A DNA stretch of 64,000 nucleotides from NCBI GenBank assembly GCA_963749905.1, contig CAVVOF010000003.1, positions 124,001 through 188,000 of the forward strand, given 5' to 3'. Within the stretch, counting starts at the first letter, position 1, and the number at the start of each line of letters is the position of its first letter. Below, one piece after another: positions 36,301 to 44,092 of the stretch. Position numbers and translations under genes: made by a program. This DNA comes from UBA10649 sp963749905 (GTDB lineage Bacteria > Actinomycetota > Actinomycetes > S36-B12). The notes beneath the pieces are model-generated. The model was given only the letters and a program-made list of their open reading frames with translations, searched no databases and was not told the origin of the DNA.

Positions 36301-36502
36301 CGCGTCCTCAGCCGGAGTATCGACAACCACCTCAGTGACGGCCGGATCGGTCACCTCCTCAGCGATTCGCCGGCGACGACAGCATCAGGCCGCCGAAGAC
36401 GAGCGAGATGGTCGCGAGCAGGGCTACGAAGGCATGCGGCTTGCGCATGCTCGTGCGCTGCAGGTGAAGGAAGGAATAGCGACGCCGATCACTGCTGGAC
36501 AT
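30306..36502 (-). CDS. Giant repeat-rich surface protein with DUF5979/prealbumin-like repeats (many frameshifts)
   Basis: One secreted protein of about 2060 residues is inferred from consecutive pieces in shifting frames. Order: signal region (ATG 36502; KPHAFVALLATISLVFGGL), a Glu/Pro/Thr-rich linker (36.35-36.0 kb), two short β-modules (YVAGATVTLSGNGWAGDG and a second copy about 300 bases later), and an adhesin-like head (35.5-34.4 kb: HNITLTYGTTKGGKHAYDYL, DRCEGIDSCMDAPDRFGN). Seven 109-residue repeats then three 100-residue repeats follow, each with the (Y)TVTE or YTVSE strand of prealbumin-like domains. It ends with two divergent copies, a Pro/Val linker and a membrane anchor with RRRLREE tail. 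No LPXTG is present. Array copies differ mainly by 1-2 base indels. Confidence 0.75.
31137..32035 (-). repeat. Tandem array of three ~300 bp (100-residue) repeats
   Basis: Copies begin near 32035, 31737 and 31437. The unit encodes ITPDESQTFEICIQGPSFPN, ACKTIDYEGGDLTWSNLIPG and EYTVSESALGSSWKTPVIDD. The three are almost identical in DNA. One copy reads GACCAGGCGGGT-like sequence near 31340 with a small indel that breaks the frame. Confidence 0.85.
32036..34362 (-). repeat. Tandem array of seven ~327 bp (109-residue) repeats
   Basis: The marker CAACGACCCCACCTTGCGGG recurs at about 32036, 32378, 32702, 33026, 33350, 33677, 34004 and 34331, so there are seven unit lengths. Each unit encodes KVGSLQVTKSVNW, FVICISGGAGSSFPAPAEDC and TLVQTWNNLIPGTYTVTEKS. 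Copies are essentially identical except for indels, for example a lost G in CCCGGGATC near 32518 and two bases lost near 33113. A Cys pair in each unit suggests one disulfide per domain. Confidence 0.9.
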
Positions 36503-36733
36503 TGGCTCCCCCTAAAGAGCTGGGTCCGACTACTGGGAGGGCCCACACCTGAGAACGCGCACGTGCTGAGGAGCGGGTCCTGAGCGGCACAATGGCACCG
36601 TTTGGGGGATATATCTAGGTGTATCCGCAAGAAAGTCGGTGAACTTCCGGCGTGGCGCGGTCATTGTCCGTCCATGATCGGGTACAAGCGGGCGACTCGG
36701 CTGCCGATCGCGCCGCCTAGGATTCGCGTGCAA
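36503..36733. promoter_or_regulatory. Upstream region of the giant surface protein (231 bp)
   Basis: No gene was seen. It contains a rare AT-rich patch (ATATATCTAGGTGTAT near 36608-36624) that could hold the leftward promoter. The long distance to the start suggests an untranslated leader or complex regulation. Confidence 0.35.
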
Positions 36734-36815
36734 GCGGAAGTGGTGTAACTGGCAGCCACGCCAGGTTTAGGTCCTGGTGCCCTCGGGCGTGCGGGTTCGA
36801 GTCCCGCCTTCCGCA
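36734..36815 (+). tRNA. tRNA-Leu (anticodon TAG)
   Basis: Acceptor GCGGAAG pairs with CTTCCGC, with discriminator A at 36815. The anticodon loop TTTAGGT within CCAGG/CCTGG carries TAG. It has the long variable arm of class II tRNAs (TGCCCTCGGGCGT) and a T arm with GGTTCGAGTCC. Confidence 0.95.
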
Positions 36816-36820
36816 CTCCC

Positions 36821-37424
36821 TCAGGTCGACAGCAGGTCCCGGAGCACCGGCGCCAGCGAGCGCATCGCCTGCCCGCGGTGACTGATCGCGTCCTTCTCCT
36901 CAGCGGTCATCTCCGCCGTCGTCACGTGGTAGCCGAGCGGCAGGAAGATCGGGTCATAGCCGAAGCCGTTCGACCCGCGCCGCTCACGCAGGAGCGTCCC
37001 CTCCAGTCGGCCTTCGACCACCCGCTCGGCGCCGTCAGGCAGTGCCACGGCAGCCGCGCAATAGAAGGAGGCGGATCGTCGCCGATCCGGCACGTCGTTC
37101 AACTGCCCGAGCACGCAGGTCGAGGTTCGCCTCGTCGTCGCCGTGTCGCCCGGCCCAGCGCGCCGAGAAGATCCCCGGCATCCCGTTCAACGCATCAACA
37201 CAGAGGCCCGAATCATCGGCCACTGCGGGAAGCCCGGTGATGCGCGCGATCTCGCGCGCCTTCAGCAGCGCGTTGCCCTCGAACGACGACTCCGTCTCCG
37301 CGATGTCCGGCAGGTCGGGGAACGCGTCGATGCCCAGCAGTTCGACGTCAAGGCCCTCGACCTCGAGGATGCGATGCAGCTCGTCGAGCTTCTTGCGGTT
37401 CTTCGTCGCGAGGACGACCTGCAC
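36821..37424 (-). CDS. rdgB: dITP/XTP pyrophosphatase RdgB/HAM1 (one frameshift)
   Basis: Removes non-canonical purine nucleotides (dITP, XTP) from the pool. The N-terminal part has VVLATKNRKKLDELHRIL (the SHR/T-x-N-xxK signature) and the ETESSFEGNALLKAREI helix, followed by ADDSGLCVDALNGMPGIFSARWAG. One extra C near 37110 shifts the frame; the rest resumes as LGQLNDVPDRRRSASFYCAA and GSNGFGYDPIFLPLG. GTG 37424 follows the rph stop by eight bases. The gene order rph-rdgB is standard in actinobacteria. Confidence 0.9.
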
Positions 37425-37432
37425 GGCCAAGG

Positions 37433-38177
37433 TCAGGCCCTCGCGGTCAGCGGCAGCGCGAGCGCCTGGGCCTGCAGGTCCGGTCAGCCGGGCGCAGCCC
37501 TGACCCGCGAGATTCAGCAGCCGGTCGAGCAGCAGCCGGTCGAAGGCCTCCCCCTCGGCGGTCCCCTGCACTTCGACGAACCGACCGTCGCCGGTCATCA
37601 CGACATTCATGTCGGTGTCGGCGTTCACGTCGTCGTCGTAGTGCAGGTCGAGTCGAGGTTCACCGTCGACGATGCCGACGCTCACCGCGGCGACGGAGTC
37701 CTTCAGCGGTTCGACGCCCGCCTTCAGCAGGCCCTCGCCCTTCGCCCACGCGACTGCATCGGCGAGCGCGACGTACGCGCCCGTGATGGCGGCAGTGCGG
37801 GTGCCGCCGTCGGCCTGCAGCACGTCGCAGTCGATGAGGATGCTGTTCTCGCCGAGCGCCTGCATGTCGACCACTGCGCGCAGGCTGCGCCCGACCAGGC
37901 GCGAGATCTCCTGCGTCCGGCCGCCGAGCTTGCCCTTGACGGACTCGCGCTGGTTGCGGGTGTTGGTGGAGCGGGGCAGCATCGCGTACTCAGCGGTCAC
38001 CCATCCCTTTCCGGAGTCCTTCAACCAGCGCGGCACGCCCGCCGAGAACGACGCGGTGCACAGCACCCGGGTGCGTCCGAAGGACACGAGTGCGGACCCC
38101 TCGGCCTGCTCGAGCCACCCCCGCTCGAAGGTGACGGGACGGAGCTCATCGGCCGCGCGGCCATCGGATCGACTCAT
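37433..38177 (-). CDS. rph: Ribonuclease PH (one frameshift at the C-terminus)
   Basis: Phosphorolytic 3'-5' exoribonuclease for tRNA 3' trimming, about 247 residues. MSRSDGRAADELRPVTFERGW is the usual start. FGRTRVLCTASF, GWVTAEYAMLPRSTNTRNQRE, IDCDVLQADGGTRTAAITGA and NVVMTGDGRFVEVQGTAEG are all present. One extra base near 37481 makes the raw frame run on into rdgB. Removing it gives LTDLQAQALALPLTARA and a stop at 37435-37433. The apparent Rph-RdgB fusion is therefore an artefact. Confidence 0.92.
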
Positions 38178-38183
38178 GCGGTG

Positions 38184-38189
38184 ACCCTA
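38184..38189 (-). promoter_or_regulatory. -10 box of rph, leaderless type
   Basis: TAGGGT ends six bases before ATG 38177. The perfect palindrome CTGACGTCAG at 38200-38209 lies in the -35 zone, partly inside the end of the upstream gene. Confidence 0.45.
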
Positions 38190-38205
38190 TCCAGCGGTCC
38201 TGACG

Positions 38206-38958
38206 TCAGATCGACACGCTCATGCCCGAGTGCGCCTGCTCGATCGGACCGGCGAACTCCGCGGCTGCCTCGGCGAGCACGACGGCCGGGTCGTTCCACG
38301 AGACGTGGTGGGTGAGCAGCAGCATCCCCGCATCCGCCGCCCGGGCCACCCGACCGGCGTCCGCGCCGCTCATGTGCACACCGCCGGGATAGTCGGTCCC
38401 GACGAAGGACGCCTCGAACAGGGCGATGTCTGTCCCGCGCGCGAGTTCCACGAGTTGCGGAGTCGCGGCGGTGTCCCCGGAGTAGGTCAGGGATCGTCCG
38501 CCCGCCGAGACCCGGACCGAATACGCCTCTACGGGATGCGCCGCCCGCGCCACCTCGATGGTGAACGGACCTACGGCCATCGGCTCGCGCGTGAAGGTGA
38601 GGAAAGAGAACTCGTGGTCCAGTCCGCTCTCGTCCTCCTTGCCGTAGATGCCCACGGCCCGCGCCCGCGTGTTCGACGGACCGAGCACCAGCAGTTGGTC
38701 GGGCGCGGGGTTCGCCGAGTAGTGCCGCTGGACGTAGAGCGAGCCCAGGTCGGCGCAGTGATCGAGGTGGCAGTGGCTGAGCACGACCGCGTCCAACGCG
38801 CCGGGCCACACGAGGTCGACGTGCTGCTGCAGGGCTCCGAACGCTCCGTTGCCGAGGTCGAGCAGGATTCGGGATCCCTCGTGCTCGACGAGGTAGCACG
38901 ACGCGGGCGACTCGGCGTTCGGGAACGAGCCGGCGCAGCCGATGACGGTGAGCTTCAC
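38206..38958 (-). CDS. MBL-fold phosphodiesterase, Rv1339-like
   Basis: 250 residues, metallo-β-lactamase fold with H-x-H-x-D-H in VVLSHCHLDHCADLGSLY, downstream metal ligands in SLTYSGDTAATPQL and the late His in MLLLTHHVSW. It lies between murI and rph exactly as Rv1339 does in M. tuberculosis, which has been described as an atypical class II cAMP phosphodiesterase. The same role is plausible here; RNase Z-like activity is the alternative. GTG 38958 overlaps the murI stop. Confidence 0.85.
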   Translation of the reverse strand: MKLTVIGCAGSFPNAESPASCYLVEHEGSRILLDLGNGAFGALQQHVDLVWPGALDAVVLSHCHLDHCADLGSLYVQRHYSANPAPDQLLVLGPSNTRARAVGIYGKEDESGLDHEFSFLTFTREPMAVGPFTIEVARAAHPVEAYSVRVSAGGRSLTYSGDTAATPQLVELARGTDIALFEASFVGTDYPGGVHMSGADAGRVARAADAGMLLLTHHVSWNDPAVVLAEAAAEFAGPIEQAHSGMSVSI

Positions 38959-39750
38959 AGTGCCATCTCCACGCTGCCGATCTCCGGGCCGAGGAAGCGT
39001 CGGCCGAGTCGCTGGAAGTCCGACGGGTCGCCGGTGGCCAGGAAGGTGTGCACGGGCTCCGGCAGGTCCGGGTGACGCAGCAGGTCCTTCGCCACCAGCG
39101 TCCGGTACACGTCCTTCGCCGTCTCCTCCGCGCTGCTGACGAGGGTCACGTCCTCCCCCATGACGTAGGAGATGACACCGGTGAGCAGCGGGTAGTGCGT
39201 GCAGCCGAGCACGAGGGTGTCCACCTGCGCATCCTTCATCGGCGCGAGGTACTCGGTGGCCACATCGATCAACTCCGGACCCCAGGTCACCCCCGCCTCG
39301 ACGAACTCGACGAAGCGCGGACAGCGCGGTCGAGGTCAGCTGGACATGCGGTGCGGCGGCGAACGCGTCGTCGTACGCACCGGAGGTCACCGTCGCCGCA
39401 GTGCCGATGACGCCGACCCGGTCGGCGCGGGTGGCCGCGACCGCTCGGCGGACCGCCGGGTGCACGACCTCGATGACTGGCACGTCGTAGCGCTCTCGCG
39501 CATCGCGCAGCGTCGCTGCCGAGGCTGAGTTGCAGGCGATCACCAAGGCCTTGACCCCGTCGTCCACGAGCCGGTCCATGATCTCCAGCGAGAACGCCCG
39601 CACCTCGGCGAGCGGACGCGGCCCATACGGACCGCGCGCGGTGTCGCCGACGTAGCGCACCGGCTCGTGCGGCAGCTGGTCGAGCACGGCGCGTGCGACG
39701 GTCAGGCCGCCCACTCCGGAGTCGAAGATGCCGATCGCCGCGTCGTTCAT
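38955..39750 (-). CDS. murI: Glutamate racemase (one frameshift)
   Basis: Makes D-glutamate for peptidoglycan, about 265 residues. IGIFDSGVGGLTVARAV and the first catalytic Cys in VIACNSASAATL are in the first frame. One extra base near 39325 shifts it. The rest (PRFVEFVEAGVTWGPELI, and the second catalytic Cys in LVLGCTHYPLLTGV) resumes downstream. It ends GSVEMAL at TGA 38957-38955. murI is normally essential, which again points to sequence error. A TAGGCT box at 39765-39760 lies nine bases before ATG 39750. Confidence 0.92.
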
Positions 39751-39800
39751 GAGGCCACCAGCCTAGGGCGAGCCTCCCGAGACAACGCGCACGCCATCCC

Positions 39801-39806
39801 TACCCT
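39801..39806 (+). promoter_or_regulatory. -10 box of the small membrane protein gene, leaderless type
   Basis: TACCCT ends seven bases before ATG 39814. Confidence 0.45.
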
Positions 39807-39813
39807 GAGCACC

Positions 39814-40218
39814 ATGAATCGACCTGCTGCAGTCGCCCTGCTCGCCGTGATGGTCCTGATCTCGGCTGTCTACAACGTCGTCATCGGCATCCTGCTCATG
39901 ATCGCGCCGATCGGCACCAACCCCGGCTTCACCGACCTGGCCGGCAACGTCCACGAGGTCTCCGGCTTCTACCTGTTCATGACCGGGGCCATCGACCTGC
40001 TGTTCGGACTGCTGATGGTGTGGCTGGCCCGCATCACCCTGGCCGGCTCCGCGCAGGCGTACGTGCTGATCAACGTGCTGGCAGTGCTCAACATCGTCTT
40101 CGGCATGCTCAGCCTGCCGTACGGCTGGTTCATGGTGGCCGTGAGCGTCGTCGCGCTGATCCTGGTGAACCTGCCCGGTTCGCGGGCGTACCTGTCGCGG
40201 ACTGACGTGCGGGTGTAG
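39814..40218 (+). CDS. Small four-helix membrane protein, unknown function
   Basis: 134 residues with four clear membrane segments: VALLAVMVLISAVYNVVIGI, FYLFMTGAIDLLFGLLMVWL, AYVLINVLAVLNIVFGML and YGWFMVAVSVVALILVNL. No family was recognised. It occupies the place of the rhomboid protease gene between cysM and murI in mycobacteria, but lies on the opposite strand and is not a rhomboid (no GxSG or catalytic His). Confidence 0.75.
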   Translation: MNRPAAVALLAVMVLISAVYNVVIGILLMIAPIGTNPGFTDLAGNVHEVSGFYLFMTGAIDLLFGLLMVWLARITLAGSAQAYVLINVLAVLNIVFGMLSLPYGWFMVAVSVVALILVNLPGSRAYLSRTDVRV

Positions 40219-40234
40219 TCCCGGCTGCTGCGGG

Positions 40235-41182
40235 CTACGCCCAGAGCTGGCCGTCGAGCGCGAGCTCGGCCTCGTCGACCGACCCGTCGTACGCGCCGGT
40301 CGACAGGTACTTCCATCCGCCGTCGCACACGATGAAGGCGATGTCGGCTGGCTGGCCCGCACGCACGGCCTTTGCGGCGACGCCGAGCGCCGCGTGCAGG
40401 ATGGCGCCCGTGGACGGGCCGGCGAAGATGCCCTCCCGCTCCATCAGCTCGCGCATCCGGCGGACCGCGTCGTACGGCCCCACCGAGTACCGCGTGGTGA
40501 GCACCGACTCGTCGTAGAGCTCGGGCACGAAGCCCTCGTCGAGGTTGCGCAGGCCGTAGACCAGCTCGCCGTAGCGCGGCTCCGCCGCGACCACCTGGAC
40601 GTCGGGTCGCTGCTCGCGCAGGTACCGGCCCACGCCCATCAGGGTCCCGGTCGTGCCGAGGCCGGCGACGAAGTGCGTGATCGTCGGCAGGTCGGCGAGC
40701 AGCTCAGGACCGGTGGCCTCGTAGTGCGCCCGCGCGTTGGCCTCGTTGCCGTACTGATAGAGCATCACCCACTCGGGGTTCTCTTCCGCTACTCGCTTCG
40801 CGACCCGCACCGCCTCGTTGCTGCCGCCGGCTGCAGGCGAGTAGATGACCTCCGCACCCCACGCACGCAGCAACTGGCTGCGCTCGGCTGAGGTGTTCTC
40901 CGGCATGACGCAGACGAGCCGGTAGCCGCGCTGCCGGGCCACCATGGCCAGGGAGATCCCGGTGTTGCCGGACGTGGGCTCGAGCAGGGTCGCGCCGGGG
41001 AAGAGCAGTCCGTCCTTCTCCGCCTGCTCCACCATCGCCAGCGCGGCCCGGTCCTTGACGGAGCCGGTCGGGTTGCGGTCCTCGAGCTTCGCCCACAGGC
41101 GCACATCGGGCGTGGGAGACAGCTGCGCGAGGCCGACGAGCGGGGTTCCGCCGACGGAGTCGAGCAGCGAGTCGAAGCGCAT
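40235..41182 (-). CDS. cysM: O-phosphoserine-dependent cysteine synthase CysM
   Basis: 315 residues, fold type II PLP enzyme with PLP Lys43 in RNPTGSVKDR, LLEPTSGNTGISLAMVA and GLGTTGTLMGVGRYLRE. It belongs to the mycobacterial CysM type that takes sulfur from the CysO thiocarboxylate and uses O-phosphoserine, as shown by its place directly after cysO (one base gap) and mec. The C-terminal STGAYDGSVDEAE is typical of this subgroup. The pathway resists oxidative conditions because free sulfide is not needed. Confidence 0.95.
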   Translation of the reverse strand: MRFDSLLDSVGGTPLVGLAQLSPTPDVRLWAKLEDRNPTGSVKDRAALAMVEQAEKDGLLFPGATLLEPTSGNTGISLAMVARQRGYRLVCVMPENTSAERSQLLRAWGAEVIYSPAAGGSNEAVRVAKRVAEENPEWVMLYQYGNEANARAHYEATGPELLADLPTITHFVAGLGTTGTLMGVGRYLREQRPDVQVVAAEPRYGELVYGLRNLDEGFVPELYDESVLTTRYSVGPYDAVRRMRELMEREGIFAGPSTGAILHAALGVAAKAVRAGQPADIAFIVCDGGWKYLSTGAYDGSVDEAELALDGQLWA

Positions 41183-41183
41183 G

Positions 41184-41457
41184 TCAGCCGCCGGCGACCG
41201 CGGGCAGGATCGTGATGGCGTCCGCCTCAGCGACCGGCGTGGCCAAGCCCGTCGAGGAATCGCACGTCCTCGTCGTTGAGGTAGACGTTGATGAACCGGC
41301 GCAGGCCGCTCTCGTCGACGAGTCGCTCGGCGATGCCCGGGTACCTCGAGTCGAGGTCCTGGACAACCGCTTCGAGCGTCGCACCATCAGCGGTGACGAC
41401 CTTCTCACCGGAGGTGTACGGCCGCAGGATCGTGGGAACGCGCACTTCGACAGACAT
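41184..41457 (-). CDS. cysO: Sulfur-carrier protein CysO (frameshifted near the C-terminus)
   Basis: About 91 residues, ubiquitin-like carrier: VEVRVPTILRPYTSGEKVV and RRFINVYLNDEDVRFLDGL. One extra G near 41240 shifts the frame. Removing it gives TPVAEADAITILPAVAGG with the C-terminal Gly-Gly needed for thiocarboxylation, ending at TGA 41186-41184. As read, the protein would lack the GG end and be inactive. It is strikingly similar to MetO at 22867-23142 in the core and in the PAVAGG tail. Confidence 0.93.
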
Positions 41458-41463
41458 TCCTGC

Positions 41464-41469
41464 AGCCTA
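41464..41469 (-). promoter_or_regulatory. -10 box of cysO-cysM, leaderless type
   Basis: TAGGCT ends six bases before ATG 41457. Confidence 0.5.
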
Positions 41470-41542
41470 GGTCGGGTTGAGCGATCCGGCATCTCGGCCC
41501 GAGTAGGTGCAAGTCGTTCGCAGGACGGCTCGGACGCGACGA

Positions 41543-41965
41543 CTACTCGGACAGGATCCGGATCTCCTCTTCCCTGATCACACCGTCCACGATCCGGAAG
41601 GACCGCAGCTCGTAGGGACCCTCCTCGGGGCCGGTCTCTCGCGTGGACACCAGGACGTAGTGAGCCTCGGGCTCGGACGCGTACGAGACGTCGGTCCTCG
41701 ACGGGTACGCCTCCGTCGCCGTGTGCGAGTGGTAGATCACCACCGGCACCTCGTCGCGATCGTCCATGTCGCGGTACAGCCGCAGCAGGTCCGTCGAGTC
41801 GAACTCATAGAAGGTGGGCGAGCGCGCGGCGTTGACCATCGGGATGAAGCGCTCCGGTCGATCGCTTCCGACCGGACCGGCGATGACCCCGCATGCCTCA
41901 TCGGGATGGTCCTGGCGGGCGTGGGCAACCATGGCGTCGACGTGAGCCTGCGTGATGAGCAACAC
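41543..41965 (-). CDS. mec: JAMM-family metalloprotease Mec (CysO-cysteine peptidase)
   Basis: 140 residues. The JAMM zinc motif E-x(n)-H-S-H-x(10)-D is present: VVIYHSHTATEAYPSRTD, with the upstream Glu in HPDEACGVIAG. Mec releases cysteine from the CysO-cysteine adduct made by CysM. It is separated from cysO by 85 bases that contain the cysO promoter. GTG 41965 is supported by TAGGTT (41977-41972) six bases upstream. No second Mec was seen beside metM-metO. Confidence 0.93.
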   Translation of the reverse strand: MLLITQAHVDAMVAHARQDHPDEACGVIAGPVGSDRPERFIPMVNAARSPTFYEFDSTDLLRLYRDMDDRDEVPVVIYHSHTATEAYPSRTDVSYASEPEAHYVLVSTRETGPEEGPYELRSFRIVDGVIREEEIRILSE

Positions 41966-41971
41966 GCGAAG

Positions 41972-41977
41972 AACCTA
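41972..41977 (-). promoter_or_regulatory. -10 box of mec, leaderless type
   Basis: TAGGTT ends six bases before GTG 41965, overlapping the stop of the DUF222 gene. Confidence 0.45.
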
Positions 41978-43456
41978 GTGGCCGCCCTCGAGGGCCGGCT
42001 GTTCGGCCAGCGGGACAGGTTCGTGGACGTACTGGTCTCCGGTGGGCGAGATGAACGTGCAGGAGCCGTCGGGGGCGGAGTCCCGGATCCTCCACCGGCC
42101 GTGCGTTTTCAGGTTGTGATGCCGGCGGCAGAGCAGTCCGGTGTTGGCCAGCGTGGTCGCGCCACCATCCGTGTAGTCGATGGCGTGGTCGACGTCGCAG
42201 TGCTGGGCGCGACGACTGCACCCCGGGAACCGGCAGGTCCGGTCGCGGGACCGCAACCAGGCGACCAGCTCGGTTCCCGGGACGTACCTGCGCGCACCCT
42301 GGTCGATCAGGACGCCGGTGAGCGGGTCGGTGACCAGGCGGCGGACCGCGATCGGGGCGGTCGCGGCCGTCAGCAGGGCGAGCAGGTCGTCACGGTCGAC
42401 CTCCGCCGTGTCGGCGCCGACCGTGACGGTGGCGGCGCCCGACGGGGCGAGGCCGGCCAGGGTGCGCACGTCGACGACGACCTGCAGCTCCACCCCGACC
42501 AGCGCGGTCTGATCCTGCGCCATGTCCTCGGTCGAGCGGGCGGGGCGGCGGAGCAGGTCCACGAACGCGGCGGCCCGCACCTCGCCCCAGGTCGCGTCCG
42601 CCGGCAGGTCGAACGGCTGGCCCTCGTCCTCGTGCACGTGGGCGCGGGCATGGGCGTCGACCGCGGCCGTGATCCACGCGGCGTCCGCCGCGGCGAGCCG
42701 GGCCATCACCACCCCGATGCCGTCGTCCTCCGCCCACGCCCGCACCTCGCGGGTGCAACGCGCCCGGCGTCGCCGGGCCGCAGCCCCGTCCGGGTCGATC
42801 GCGGTCACCACGCGACGCGCCCGCTGCCGGGTCTGGCTCACCGTCTCCGACCGCGCCGGCCGCAGCACCCGGTCCTGCAACCGGGCGCACGCCGCAGCGA
42901 ACACGTCCTCGTCGCCGGCGGTGGGGAGCCGATCAGGGCGCAGGCGTCGGGCCTGCTCGGCGATCTGGCGGGCATGGGCGGCCGTGATGTCGCCCGCCGC
43001 GAGCGCGTCCCGGGTGGCGCGCAGCGGTCCGTGCAGCAGCCGCGCCAAGTCCACCTCGCTACGGACCGTGCCCGGAGCCCGGTGCAGCGCCGCCGCGATC
43101 TCGTCCACCACCTCGTCCACGATCGTCACCGTCCGCTTCCGGGCCGACTCGTCCGCGCCGGCCTCGACCAGGACATCCCGGACCACCCGCTGCGCACCCG
43201 CCGCGCGGACCAGCAACTGGCGACTCCAACGCGTCCAGCGCGGCCCGCTCACGCTGCAGCGTCTCCAACGCCGACAGCGCCTCGTCCGCCGACAACGACC
43301 CGGCGCCACCCCGAGCCAGCACCGCCAGCCCCGCGAGCGAGCCCAACGGAGCCGGATGCCAGCCGTCCCGCCGCGAGGCCACCACCGGCAGGCTGATCTC
43401 GGCCTGCTCGCCGCGCACGAAGTCCCCACCTGAGGCCCAGCGCGAGGTTCGAACAT
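41975..43456 (-). CDS. DUF222/13E12-family HNH endonuclease (two frameshifts), SOS-regulated
   Basis: About 490 residues. The DUF222 helical domain (RGEQAEISLPVVASRRDGWH through TRDALAAGDITAAHARQIAE) is followed by the HNH nuclease (RDRTCRFPGCSRRAQHCDVDH, then LCRRHHNLKTHGRW). One base is missing in a G run near 43420 and one extra base lies near 43213. The start at ATG 43456 is favoured by TAGAAT seven bases upstream. The same ATG lies inside a perfect LexA box. Members of this family are multicopy in actinobacteria and their role is unsettled. It interrupts the clpS-to-mec synteny known from mycobacteria, so it may be an insertion. Confidence 0.85.
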   Translation of the reverse strand: MFEPRAGPQVGTSCAASRPRSACRWWPRGGTAGIRLRWARSRGWRCWLGVAPGRCRRTRRCRRWRRCSVSGPRWTRWSRQLLVRAAGAQRVVRDVLVEAGADESARKRTVTIVDEVVDEIAAALHRAPGTVRSEVDLARLLHGPLRATRDALAAGDITAAHARQIAEQARRLRPDRLPTAGDEDVFAAACARLQDRVLRPARSETVSQTRQRARRVVTAIDPDGAAARRRRARCTREVRAWAEDDGIGVVMARLAAADAAWITAAVDAHARAHVHEDEGQPFDLPADATWGEVRAAAFVDLLRRPARSTEDMAQDQTALVGVELQVVVDVRTLAGLAPSGAATVTVGADTAEVDRDDLLALLTAATAPIAVRRLVTDPLTGVLIDQGARRYVPGTELVAWLRSRDRTCRFPGCSRRAQHCDVDHAIDYTDGGATTLANTGLLCRRHHNLKTHGRWRIRDSAPDGSCTFISPTGDQYVHEPVPLAEQPALEGGH

Positions 43457-43464
43457 GTGTTCGA
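43449..43464. promoter_or_regulatory. LexA (SOS) box over the start of the DUF222-HNH gene
   Basis: TCGAACATGTGTTCGA is a perfect 16-base palindrome matching the actinobacterial LexA box TCGAAC-N4-GTTCGA. It covers the start codon and touches the -10 box (43469-43464), so bound LexA would block transcription until DNA damage. Confidence 0.85.
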
Positions 43465-43519
43465 TTCTAGCGCCCGACCGCGCGAAACGCAAGCAATGGC
43501 AACGGTTTCTTGGGATTTC

Positions 43520-44092
43520 CTAGCGAGGGAATCTCACGACGACGTCGTCCAGCAGCAGTCGCTGAATGAGGGACTCCTGCAGGAAGGTCAGCCAGTCATA
43601 GACCTGGTAGAGGGTGGCTCGCGGATCGTCGTCCGGAAGGTCCGCAAGCTCCTCGGCGGAATCCTCGCTGATGTCCAGCCGCACACCGAGGGTCAGCCGG
43701 GTGTCGTTGAGGAAGCCCAGCCAGGCGGACACGCGCTCGCCCACTACGTCGAAAGATGCCCCGCCCGCATCGAGGTCGCGGATCACTGCCTCGGCGTTTC
43801 GGGCCTTGGCCGCGCGCAGGTCCCGCTCCGTGTAGCGGCGGAACTGCGCGGACGACTCGTCATCGCCGAGGTAGGCGTCCGGCAGGAGACGGCGCAGCGC
43901 CGGATCCTCCGGGGTCGATGCGGTGGGGTCCAGTCCGACGAGCGCGACGAGCGGGTCCTCGGACTCGGTGTCGTCAGGGGCGACGAAGTCGAGGAGCTGG
44001 CCGGCGAGCGAGCGAAGCAGCGCCGACTCCACCTCCTCCAGCTCGAGGTGGACGCCGCGCTCCCCCGAGGCCAGGGGTGTCACAGCCGCCAT
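43520..44092 (-). CDS. DUF2017 protein, ClpS neighbour
   Basis: 190 residues, helical. LELEEVESALLRSLAGQLLDFV near the start, AVIRDLDAGGASFDVVGERV, WLGFLNDTRLTLGVRLDI and YQVYDWLTFLQESLIQRLLL match the DUF2017 pattern. ATG 44092 overlaps the clpS stop by one base. It pairs constantly with clpS in actinobacteria (Rv1331-Rv1332 in M. tuberculosis), which suggests a role in Clp-dependent proteolysis that is not established. Confidence 0.88.
   Translation of the reverse strand: MAAVTPLASGERGVHLELEEVESALLRSLAGQLLDFVAPDDTESEDPLVALVGLDPTASTPEDPALRRLLPDAYLGDDESSAQFRRYTERDLRAAKARNAEAVIRDLDAGGASFDVVGERVSAWLGFLNDTRLTLGVRLDISEDSAEELADLPDDDPRATLYQVYDWLTFLQESLIQRLLLDDVVVRFPR

Noticed and set aside
36821..38177. 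Apparent RNase PH-RdgB fusion
   Set aside because: One extra base near 37481 removes the rph stop. The corrected ends and the rdgB GTG start are standard.
38200..38209. Perfect palindrome CTGACGTCAG upstream of rph as a regulator site
   Set aside because: It is short, partly inside the end of the upstream coding region and was not seen again in the regions examined. Noted with the rph promoter but not called as an operator.
38206..39750. Apparent glutamate racemase-MBL fusion of about 514 residues
   Set aside because: It arises from the murI frameshift near 39325. The MBL protein has its own GTG start overlapping the murI stop.
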